In this document: positions 38,601-50,600 of the stretch, piece by piece
Layout: each line of letters starts with the position of its first letter
How positions within the stretch are numbered: position 1 is the first letter of the stretch
Source of the DNA: Prunella strophiata
Lineage: Eukaryota > Chordata > Aves > Passeriformes > Prunellidae
Length of the DNA: 64,000 nt
Assembly: GCA_036583965.1 (NCBI GenBank)
Contig: JAZBQD010000027.1
Location: 28,775,001-28,839,000 of the forward strand
Direction of reading: 5' to 3'
Notes under the pieces: generated by a model
The model's input: the letters and a program-made list of their open reading frames with translations, nothing else
Database searches by the model: none
Told to the model about the DNA's origin: nothing
Translations under genes and position numbers: made by a program

Positions 38601-41600
38601 CTTTTAAATTAGCACCACAGGGCAAACACAGTCTCACGTGATCTGAACTACCACTACAAAGCTGCTCCTGGTTTTTTTTTTTCCTTTGTATTCAGGGAAA
38701 TTTTCCAGTTTTGTTTCTTTCAGCAGGTTTGCTGCTACCTTAGTAAATGGAAAACAGTTCTTTTTTTTCCTTTAGATTTAGTACAAAAGCATCCCAGCGG
38801 CACAGATAAGGTGGCTTGCTGAGCTTGTGAGGGTGACAAGCACGACAATTCCTTACACTTGCTACTGGCCACTGGCATGAGTGCTGCTACTCTTGATTCA
38901 GCATAGATTCTCAGATGAGGTTCAGAAAGCTTTGGAGGCCAAGGAGCAACGGGCTGAGCACCAAAGCAGAGGCCTGGAGGCAGGACTTGCTTACCTGCTG
39001 CGTTTGCTGCCGCTGAATCGCCCTCACCTTGGGGACGGGGCTCTCCCTGGAGGACGAGGACTGGTGCCGGGAGCGGTTCCCGTTCTGGACGGGCTCCACG
39101 GCCCCCGAGGCTCCGGACACGCTGCCCGTGCTGCGCAGGGAAGGGCTGTGCGTCAGCGTGTGCAGCGTTTTGGCCCTGGTGCCCAGCACGGCCTGGTCCA
39201 TCTTGCGGATCTGCGCCTGGCTGCTGCTGTTCTGGCGGGGCAGCACCACCGGCACGTGCCTGTCCGGGCCCGCGGGGCGCCGCGCCGAGTCCTCGCTCTG
39301 CGAGCTGCGCTTGGCCGACTCCTCCAGGCTGCTGTTGCTGCGCCCGCTGGGCTTGAAGTCCTCGCTGTTGCTGCGGCTCCGGGAGCTGGCAGTGCTCAGG
39401 TTCTCCGGGCTGGAGTCCACAGAGGCCTTGGCCGTGGGGGGGCTCGGGTTGTTGAGCTGGTAAACCGGGTTTTGGAATGACAGAGGCCGGAGGCTGCCCT
39501 GCTGGTTCCACGCCGGGTGCAGCGGCCTCCGGACCTGAGGAGCGCTCTGAGGGGTGCTCTGGGTGTCCCACAGCTGTTTGATGTTGGCCACCTGGGTGAC
39601 GGAGAGCTGGCTGCCCGCCAGGCGCAAAGGCACGTCGTGCATCATGGAAGCGCTGTCACTGTGAGCTGTGTGGGGGTCCTGCAGGTCCATGAGAGAGATG
39701 CTACGTCCGTTGGGCAAGACACTTACCTTCTCATCCTTATCTGAGCAAGTCATGCTCTGGGTGGATGCCTGCTGAACCAGCAGTAAGGTCTTGCCCCTAA
39801 AATGTCCATCTACATTTTCCTGGGTTGGAGACTTCATCTTTTTTATGTCACTGTGGAGTGGAAAGGAATTTGGTTAATTTTTGAGCAGCCAAGACCCCGA
39901 GAAATCTGTCCCAGAGAAGTCTTTCTACCTCACTTAACCTCCCCCCACTGAAAGCTTCAAGGAGCCAGAGTTCCTTTTATGAGCTCTTTGTGTGCAAGTC
40001 AGAACACACTCTTCCTTAATTACCACTTATCTTGGAGAGTTGTGTTTGATTCAAGAAGTCCTTCATCTTTATTTTTTCTTACAGGTGAAATCTAAACCAT
40101 TCCCACTAAATCCTCCTCCCTTAGTCACTTCTGTCTCTAGCAACACTTCAGATGCCATTTGACCCTTTGCCATTATGTAACAAGAGGTGGGACAAAAGGA
40201 AATCGCCTCAAGTTGTGCCAGGGATGGGTTAAATTGGATACCAGAAACATTTCTTGACCCAAAGGATCGTCAACACTGGCTCAAGCTGCCCAGGCAGTGG
40301 TGGAGTCACTATCCTTGGAAGGTGTTTAGATGTGGCACACGAGGACTTGGTTTAGTGGTGGCCTTGGCAGTGCAGGGCTAATGGTTGGACTCGATACTCT
40401 GGAGAGGGCTTTTCCAACCTTAATGATTCTATGACTCTGTGTATTATGGAGGTCTTAAAATTCAGCAGAATTGTGTGAAGGCTCCTTCAGAGCTGGATGT
40501 AAGTTGAGGGGGCACGTGACAAAGTGGCCCTTGTACCTGACAACACAGGTACTGCTCTGGGCCTGCAGCAGCCAAGCCCTCTGGCAGCTCTGCCATGTCA
40601 TAGCTCCAGATTACAGCTGTTACAGCAGAAGAAATGCTGCATGAAACACAGGAGGGATTATTTCTGCTGTTCCACAGGTAGTAAGTTTCACCTACAGCTC
40701 AGTTTTTCCATCAGCAGCCTGATGGCCAGAAGGAAACATGATGGCTGACTGCGCACTCAGGCTGGCAGTAAATCACAGAACTGTTTTTTTTTAATCAGCT
40801 CAAGTCATTCAACTCCCAGAGAGGTGGTTGAGTCCTGGGTAAGTCCAAAGCTCCAGGTGCCCAGTGCCACCTTGTGCACCTCTTACTGGGATGGTCTATT
40901 CCCCTGAGAGAGGCCCCATTCCACAGCGGGGCTGGGCAGCCAGCTCAGGTGACGAAGCCCCCAACCCTTGGGACCACAGAATGGTTTGGGCTGGAAGGAG
41001 ACCTCGAAGATCATCTCCTTCCAACTCTTCACAGCTTTAACAACCCCAGAGCTGCCCTCAAGCCTTGGCTGGGACGTACCCATCAGCGGGGTCCTCAGTT
41101 ATCTTCTGGAGTCCCGAGGAGAGACTTCCAGCGACGTTTGGGCTGGAGCTGTGCTCCGTGAAACGCTTCAGCTGCTGCTGCGTGGGTGTAGGGCTGCTCA
41201 TGGATTTTGTGATATCCGCAAGGATACGGGGGAGAGGTCCCAGTTTTGCCACGGTAGCCTGTAGGAAGGAATTTTCACCCTAATTGGATACAAGCACCAC
41301 GAGATCCGCCAGGTTTGGGTTTTGTTTTGGTACCGGTGCACAGAGGCGGAGGGATGGAGCGGAAGGAAGGAGGGTGGGTGGTTGTGTGCGGGTGTGCCAG
41401 GATCGCAATGCAGTGTTATGGAGCAGCGCAACGACGGCGACGAGATGGATGGAGGAGACGAAACGGGGTGCAGCAGACATTGAGGAAAGAAAAGGAAATA
41501 GAAAAGAAATTAGGATTGACCCCCAAAAATAAAAATCATGCTCAATAAAACAAAACTACTGCCATTCCAATGCAAAACTATCATGCAAAGCACACTGGGT

Positions 41601-44600
41601 CCCGGGTGGGTGAGGTCAAAAGTGAAAACTACGGCATCTGCTCATTGAAGGGCATTCAAAGGCTACAGATTCAGCTGGTGGGGGGAACTTTCCAGGCAAA
41701 GGGTGTCATGTGGTAAAGGAAATGCATGCCAACAGATGAGGGGGATCATGAGAGGATCGCAGGGGTTGGGGGTGATGGGGAAAGGGAAGGTTTTCATTTC
41801 ATAAGCCTTTCAGTTTTGGTATCCTGCATGGATGCCATCTCCTTTCGCACCGTTATCAACAATTAATTAAGCCATTCTTCCCTACCCAAACATGAAAAAT
41901 AACTGCAGGAGAGCATCAGGGATCCTCATCCCAATATCACCCCATCAGCATGGGATGAAATGTGTGGCTCCAATCACAGGTTAGCTCAGTGATGGCCAGG
42001 CTGAGGGTAAGAGCAGCTGGCCTTCAGCAAGGAAGGCTGCTCCTCCAGGCCCTGGCTTCTCACCCCTTTGGGCCACTGCTGGGAGATCAGCTACAGGGCA
42101 TCTCCAGGCTCCTGGGACTGCAGGAAGAAGGTGAAGGAGCTGCAGATTTATTAAAAAATTGAAATTCTGCTACAAAACCAATGTTCTTCTCAAAGATACC
42201 CTTGTTTTCCCCATAAGCAGGTATTCAGCCAGTTTGGCTCCAGAGAAAGGTCTCTTTACAGACACTTTCATACAGCACTGTGGCTATTAAAATCTCCAAG
42301 GTGGCTCCTCTCATTATCTCCCAGTCATTCCCTATGGTAAAGCCATAATGCATGTAACTTTACCCCTTAATTCTCTTTTGAGGAAACCACTGTACCAGCT
42401 CCCAAGGGCCTGCTAGGATAGATCCATACATCTAACCCACAGAAAGGGGCATGCAGATCCATACATTTGGAATCTACACTGTGTACATGGATGAGGTAAA
42501 TTGAAAAACAATATCATAACTTGTTATCAAACTAAGATTAATATATAGGCTGTCTTTTTGAGTCAAGGGCATTTCAATTTACTCTGACACAACAAGCTCA
42601 GATTTTTGTTTTCTCTTTTAAATAATGTACAGTGAAAAAAATAAATACACAACCAGTAACTGCTTTGGCAAATCCTAATGCAATAAAAATTGAGTGCATT
42701 GCTATTCACCTTACTTCTCCAGTTTCAAAAGAAAGAGTAATATATATGGAACGTGGAAAAAATAATGCACCTCTAAAAATTGAAGTATGGAACAGTTCCA
42801 AGCACTTAAAAAGTAAAATTCACAGTTCAGCTTTTCTGGGCCTTATCAACTACCTTTGCTACCAAGGTTTCAATGACTTTGTTTCCTGCAAACCCACATA
42901 GCTAAGGAAGAGCAAAGCTCTGCCTTTCCTCCTTCTACAGCTAAATGGAAGCAGTGTTCATTGGTGGTGGTGTCTGCTGGGATCAGAAGAACAGAACCTG
43001 GACACTGCACATGAGCTCAGCCCAGGGCACAGCAGAAAGCATCTTGCCCTGCTACAGGATGGCACTTGGAGCAGATCCAGCTTCTTACATGGCATTCCTT
43101 GTATGCCAAAAACCAAAGACTACGGAAATGAGAGCATCTCAGCAGGCTTTGGATCGGGCTGTTGATGAGAACAGCTCCACAGGGCCAACTCACTCCTCCA
43201 CCAGAACCAGGGGAGGGCCTGCTGTGCAGAAAAGCACATCCCTTAGCACCCCAAGGGCACAGCAACGTGGCCTTTTCCTGTCCAAATGCCTCACTTACAA
43301 GAAAGGACCGGCTGCCCAGGGGATTTCAGGTCCACTTCCAAGCAATGCCTTCAGCCCCTGACCTTCCTGAAGGCTCTGCAAAGTGTCTGCAGTGCTGCTG
43401 AAGCCCAACCACCTCACACACCCTGCTGCAGGCCCTGATCCGAAATCACGGGAGGAGCAGCTGGGAAACAGCACCAGCACATTCCCCTCCAAAGCTCCTG
43501 GCTTCCCTTGGTATTCCCCAGTGTTTACTGTTGCCATGGTACCATCCCCAGGTTCACCCTCCTGGGCCTCCAAACAGCTTTACCTTATCAAGTTGGGACA
43601 CAACCTCCCACAGGAGGGAATGCAGCACCGAGAGCTCTTTGCCCAGGTCGATGTAGCCGTCGTATCCAGGCATGTTGGAGATGGTATCTGGGTTAGAGAG
43701 CTCCCGCAGAAAACGCTGCATTCCTCCCCACTCATGTTCCAAAAATTCATTCATGAAGGCCATGTACTCTTCCTTAATACCAAACCTGCAGGAAAGGGAG
43801 GTGGAGGGAAACCCAGTCAATAACCTCCACACAATATACAGAGTACAAGTGCTTACAGACTTTACTTTACTTTAGACCTGCCTTTCTGAAGATCTAGAGT
43901 ATTTTCAAAAAAAAAAAAAGTAAATCTGAAGATTTTGAAGTCTTGGAGGGGAAAAATCACATGGACAATTTAAGAGAGTCACTGCTTTGTTGTACTTACT
44001 TAAATACTACTACCTCATTGTTTATATTACAAATCACATCTCTCCCCCCTCCCTCCCACAGATACTCTCTTTTCCTTCCCCCATTCAGGAGAAGTGCCAT
44101 GCTCTTTGTATCATTCAGCTGAGAATTCTGGAGGGAGAGAACATGAAAATCATGATCCTTGAAAAAGCAAGGATCTTCTTTCCCTTTGAAACAGCATAGA
44201 CACTAACATGCTAGTGCATGACTCTTTTTGGTTTTATGCTGTGTCCCCTCCACAGAATTCAACACAGCTCCAGTCTGCATGTAAGGAGAATTTATCTGAG
44301 GTGTCTCATCTAAGTGAGAAAATTCCCCCTTTGCTAAAGCTGGCTTCAGTTTGCCAGAGAACCAGCTGCCTGTGAGCACAACAAGAAATCAGGCACGCTG
44401 CAGGTTTCGGTTTCCCTGGCACCACCTACTTGGCAAAGTTGGCGAGGTTCTGGATGACTTTAGCAATGAGGGTGAGCGTGCGAGAGGTCTGGTCATCAGG
44501 GTACTCCTGCATGAGGTTGAAGAGGCTGGGGGACATGATGGCAGGGCACAGGAAGCGCAGGAAGAGAGAGGCACTGATCAGGCGTTCACTGATGTCCTGC

Positions 44601-47600
44601 TTGCCCCTGTTCAGGCACTGCTGCTTCCAGGATGCAAACACCTCCTTCAGCTCACGAGGGAACACGCTGAAAAGCACAGGAAAAGAAAAAAAAAAAGGGA
44701 AATAAAATTGTGCTGGCAATGAGATGCAAAAAGTTGAGCTTTTTCAAAAATTCTTATCTGTGAGAAAACATCAGCTCTTTTTTTACCTCCCCTTTTTTTT
44801 TTTTTCTCTGTCTCTCTAGGCTAGGTAATGTCATTAAGCCTCTATTCATAGATCCCCATTTAATCTGGTGGCACTTAAGCAGTCTTTAAAGCACCCCTTG
44901 TTCATATGTGTTAAGTGAAGCCATTTCCAGACAGGCTGATTTGCAAGCTAGGAACTACTTATCCATTGCTACCCTGGAGCAAACAGGGTATTAGAATACT
45001 GAAAACAAAGGAGCCAAACCGAGCTCATCTCCATATCTGACAGTTTTACCTTGCTTGTTAAGCTCTCAATACTATGCCTTTGCTTCATGCCAAAGCAGAA
45101 AGGCCCCTCTTCTTCCACTGCTACACAGAAACAGAGATTAATAGAAATCTCTCTGCCAGTGCTTCCTCCCTGTGATTTCCTGTTCAATTCCACACATCTG
45201 AAGGGTCTAAAAGTCTTCTGCGCGCATCAAAACTTGCAGCTTTTTATGCCAAGTCCCAAGCTAAGCTATTATCTTCTGACTTTATTCCCTCCTTATCCAG
45301 CCACACTCAGTATGTGTTCCCTTGGCAGAGGATTTGGGGAGCTGTGGTTTGTGGGCTGGGACCCCTCAGTCTGGGCACAGGTTCCACCTGCAGGAAGGCA
45401 GTGAGGAAAGGGGACAAAGGCAGCCTGGGAAGCTGGATGGGGCTGTGCTCCTTCCCTGTCCCACTGCTGCTCCCACATCCTCAGAGGAGGAACAGGCATC
45501 TCTGAGCAAATGGGGGACAAAGGAAGGGAAGGAAGATGCCTTACCAGTAAGAATTGATAATCTTGCAGAAGACCAGCTCACAGCACATTTTCAGGTTGCA
45601 CTGATGATCTGCTAACTCACTCTGTGAGCACCTGCTGGGATCCGCTTCACAGTTTTCATCTGACTCATACACAGCCTTGATAAACTCCCCTGGAAAAAGG
45701 AAAGAGGATGAGGAACCAGGGTAGTTACAGGAAAAGCCTACTTGACACACCTTTAAATCCTGCTTATGTCTTTCCCTGCCTGTCCTGCTCTGGGTGTCTG
45801 CAGCTCAGCCTCCAAACACCAGCTGTTGGGGACACAACTCCCAGTCCTTTCCCAACACAGCCCAGCCTGGGCTCTGATGGTGCAGCCTCCCATGGCCTGG
45901 CTGTCCCCAAGCACAGGTGCACAAACAGGATGGCTCTGCTTAGCAACCTTGCAGGCACTTCCCTTATGGCCTAGAGAGGAGGATTTGACTTGGTATTCAA
46001 ATTGTTATCAACTATGAAATTATCCACAGTCTTAGGAATGAAGCTGTGTGCTATTTGTCTTCATAATTTCCCCAGAAAATGCTCTGGCAATGATTTTTTT
46101 TTTTATTATTATTGCTATATCTGCCTTTTTCTTTTTTTAAATTTTAGAAAGTGTCACCTTGCCGTTGAATAAGAGTAATACCCAAGCACCAGCTAGATGC
46201 TGCTAATTTTCTCAACCTCTTACATCAACACCTTACAGTGTTTTTATGGCCTGCATCTTTCAAGCTCCTTGGCATTTCTGTCACCCTTCCCTTTCAGCAT
46301 CTCAACAGAAACTGCTCACATACAAACCACATGAAGCTGGCTTTGTCTGACACACTGGAATGAACTACTCAGTGGTTCCCTCCTCTATATGCAGGCATTC
46401 CAAGTGATTTTTAAGCTGTTGGGTGTTCACTAGGAAAAACCTTTATTCGTTGGTTTAGTGATTCAGTGTCTTTCAAGTTCATCTCCTCAGATGATCTCAC
46501 TGGCTCTGAGCTAACACAAGGTTTATTTGTGGAAAAGGGGTTTGTTTTTAGCCTTTGCTTTCCTAAAACCCCTTAAACACCTCTCAGCCCCCTTCCCAAA
46601 TTTCAGCTCGGTGTTGCAAGCAAAGCAGGCACCACATTTTCTTAATTTTTGCTGAGGGCATCTAAATCTCTTACTTGCAAAACTGCTGGCATCACTTTTG
46701 CTGAGCCACTTCTGTTTTAACTCTTGTTTACTGGATAATATTTTTTTTAATCCTTAAACATATTTGAAGCTAACTCTTTGTGGCCCACAAGATTCAGAAA
46801 TAAGATTCCCTTACAGACAGGTTACATTGCTAACACCAACCACAGTGTTGTTAATCCTTTCAAAGAACAGGGCAGCTCAGTAAAATGACATTTAAAACAT
46901 GACAAAGAATTAGATGGAGATACTGTCATGAGTGAAGTTGCCCTGAGCTGCAAACAAGCTGGACAGCCTTAGGGGCATTTTCCATCTCTCCTGCCTATGA
47001 TTTACCATCTTATCACTCAGTGCTAAATGATGTATTAGAAGTCATTAATGTTAGAATATTTTATGCAATTACTGCACATTAAGGAGCTTGCAGTCAGCTG
47101 TAATGGAGTGGTCCCACAGCTGATGTTCAGCCTGCTGGGAAGTACAGCACAAAGCACCAGGCTGCTCATTTCTCCGTACCAGGTGAGAGCCTACAACTGT
47201 GACTTACACTCAGTGGTCCCACCCAGGAGAATAAGACTACCAGAACAGGCTCATTACACTTCAGAAATGGCCAAACTGGATATAATCCCAGAGCTGACTA
47301 CACTGACCCTTGGAGCACTAATTTAGCCAGCTATCTCCTTGATGCCTTGCCAGCGTCTGGGATTGCTGAGGACAAGCGAGACTGCTGGGAAAGCAGGCAG
47401 CTTGGCTTTTGTTTCCCTTTTTGTGAAAGGATGTGGTGTGGGACTTGGCTTTGGCCTGATCTTGTTTCTCTTGTATCAATTTCCAAAGCTTTCTTCATCC
47501 CAGAAACAACAGGGGGTGGGTGGCTCATTGTGCAACTGTGGAGAAGGAAGATTGTGTGGAGCTGCTGAAACCCGACTGTGCTGAGCCTGCGGAAGGCAGC

Positions 47601-50600
47601 GAGCCTGGGTTTGGTCCCCTTTAATGCTATCCTTGTGTGGCCAGGAATTCCCCAGGCACTGGGTTATGGCTAGAGCAGAACCTTTTGGTGGAGGGGGGAC
47701 AATAACAAAATGATCAGAGTCCACCCTGGCATTTAGCAGTGGGCATGAAGACCCCGTGGGGAGAATGGAGTAGGAGATCCCAGGATGGCCAGGCAGTTTT
47801 AATCCGTCAGTGAATAAAGAGCACTCGGGATAAACACAGGCAAGAGGCTTCCCAGACAGGATGCATCTTGATCTTCTGTCCTGGGATGCTCAGCAGCCTT
47901 GCAGCCTCACTCCCTGGCCCTGTCTCTCCAAGGACTATGTGTCAAAACCCTTTTTTGAAGCCTGTTTGTATATCAGATGGAACAACCACCATTGCTCACA
48001 AAGAAATTGCAGTGTTTATTTATCACGCTAGAGACACAAAAGAAAGTTGCCCAGAAAAACAGAACATGGCAATACAAACTTGAAGAGGGACTCAGCTACA
48101 TCAAATCTTGCCTTGCCTTGGGTGCTACTCCTGCAGGCACCAAAGAGCACCCTTCTCCACATGGAGGAAGGGCATTGAGAGCAAGACAGTGTGCTATCCG
48201 TGTATGAGACACTCAGGCTGAGTGCTGAGGCTGCTCCTCCCCATCCCACATTCCCAGCTGCAGCCATGCTGCAGACACAGCTCAGGGTCAGCCCTTGCTG
48301 TGCAGACAGGGGTTCCTTACCCAGTGCATCCTGGAGGTACTTCTGTCCTACCAGCTTGAGGTATTCCTCAATAGCTTTGGTAGCAAGTGTGTTCTCCCTG
48401 AAGATCAAGACATCGTGTTCTGCACAACGATCTACCTCAGCCATCACCAAATCTGTCAAGAAGTCCTGAGGGAAAAAGGTCAAATGGCAAAGGTGATTTT
48501 AACCAGCTCAGTTGTGCCAGGCTAACTACAGAAACCAAGAAGGAAGGATATTTCAGGATAATAAATGATTTCTCAGCCTGAGAGAAGGGGTGCAGCTGCT
48601 ACATGAAGTAAGGGCCAAGGAAATAACCAGGGCTTCTCTTGGGTTTATTATATTTGTAGAATGATATGGATCACAAATTAAAAAGGATGAAGCAAAAGTT
48701 TCTCAAAAAAAAAAACCACCTTTACAGCCAAGCTTGTGTTTCAGTTTAGCTCCAGAACAGAACCTCTCACCAGTTTGTTTATGAGGCTTTGTCTGCTGAA
48801 ATAAACTGTGCTATTATAGTTATCCTTATCTTTATGAGGAATATTCCATACAAACATGGATTTAAAAATTCAAATTGGAAGTGACACACATGTTATTACA
48901 GCTTGATGATATTTAAATGAGAAGAATGGCTTAACAAATTAAATTCACAAACCAGAAGTGCTTTAGGATTTGGGAAAAAAGAAGTTAACATTCAACTTGC
49001 TGGTTATCTACATGGCTTAATTTGAACTGTATTTGACTGTCCAGGCAGGAACTGTCAGCAAGCCTTGATACAGAGAATAATCTCTTGATATAGGGTCTAA
49101 TTCTACAGTAATACTTATTTCCTGAAGTGGTAACTTTATGTGAGTAAACAACATTTAGTACTCTCAGATTTCAGTCCATTATTGCTGTTTCTTTTCAACA
49201 AAATCCATGAGAATTCTTTTCACCTGGCACAAACTGGGAACATCCAGCTGTATCCCCACCAGCAGAAGTACGAGCTGGAAATATCCTCTTAGGAGCTTTA
49301 TGGCAGCCTGAGCCACCTGGTGCCTCCCATAAAGAGAGGTTCAAAACTTCACACACCAGGAATGCAAAGTTATAACACTAATTTATCAACTTGTTGCAGC
49401 AGGCACTGCAGCAATCCAGAGCCTGTTTTCCAGCAGGGTTTCAACACAATCTTAGCTACCAGCTTCTCTCATCAGATCACTTCAGGAATGTGTTCCTGTC
49501 ACACACACAGTCACAGAGCACCAGTTTTCAAGGGGCAAGCAGAAAAGAACCTTTTCTGGAATAGTTAGATGAGGCTGTCTTTTGGATGTTGTTTACAGCC
49601 ATCCTTCCACATCTCTATCCCTCTGACTTGTGCTTTACTTGCTCCAGCTGGACTCAGTGGCAGAAGCTGCCTCCAGCATGGCACTACTCACACAGCACCT
49701 GGCAGGCAGCAGCCAGATAGATCAGTGCATGCCAACACTTCCCAGAACTTCCCACAACCTGCAGGGTACTCTCCCACAACCCATCTGAAGAGATCAGTGT
49801 GCACCCAGAAGTCCTAAGAGCATCCTTGGGGCAGGTGGGACCACCATTAACTCAGTATAGATCCCCCAAATGGCTGTTCAAACTCTGACCCAATCGATGC
49901 TGGCATTGATCAGCTGACTCAGCACTGACTCAGCACCAGCACCCGCTGCTCACTGTAGCACAGGCTTATTTATAGAAGCACTTCTCCAGTTTACCAACCT
50001 CCTGCTCACTTAGCTCTTAACCTACATCCTGATTTTAGAAATGCAAGGGAACACTCAAAGGCAGGTGCTGATTGTCAGTGTAGCATGAAGTTGTAGCGTC
50101 CTCCCACTTACACTTTGTACGCAACATCTGCTGCTGCTGCTTATTGTCATGGGCCCCCCAGTTTCCACCAGGAATCCCTTCTCAGCAGCCACAGTCACTC
50201 CAACAGGAGCCACCTGTGCTTACCTTGGCTCTCCCAGTGCTCTGAAGAATGTGCACCAAGGCAGAAGCCATCTCTTCCTTGTTCTTGACACTGATCACAG
50301 GTTCCAGCACAGAGCACAGCAGGGCGTAATTGCTGGTGACATACTCCCCAAACTCTTTGTACTGCTCCATGGGCAGGATGGTGATGGTCTGGTAACGGGA
50401 TTTGATCCGAATGGAAGGCCCCCCTGCCTTGCCTTTGTTGGCTGTAGGGGTGCTGACTGGGTACCATTTCTCCACAAACTGGCGACCGGTCACGCTGGCC
50501 GTGGGAATGTTGACCAGCCCTACGTAATTGTTCTTGTCCTTCTTCTTCTTCTTCTCCACGTCCTTGTAGATGTGAACTGTGATGCTCTGAATGGGTGGGA

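Larger units (their letters stand above)
39851..41079 (-). other. RASAL2 intron with two CR1 pieces
   Basis: A 1.2-kb intron carrying CR1 fragments in opposite orientations (40,185-40,440 plus; 40,976-41,030 minus). Confidence 0.85.

Noticed and set aside
38881..39480. 199-codon plus-strand ORF
   Set aside because: It lies antisense to the large GC-rich RASAL2 exon; its length follows from the composition of that coding sequence, and its translation is low-complexity Leu/Ala/Arg.
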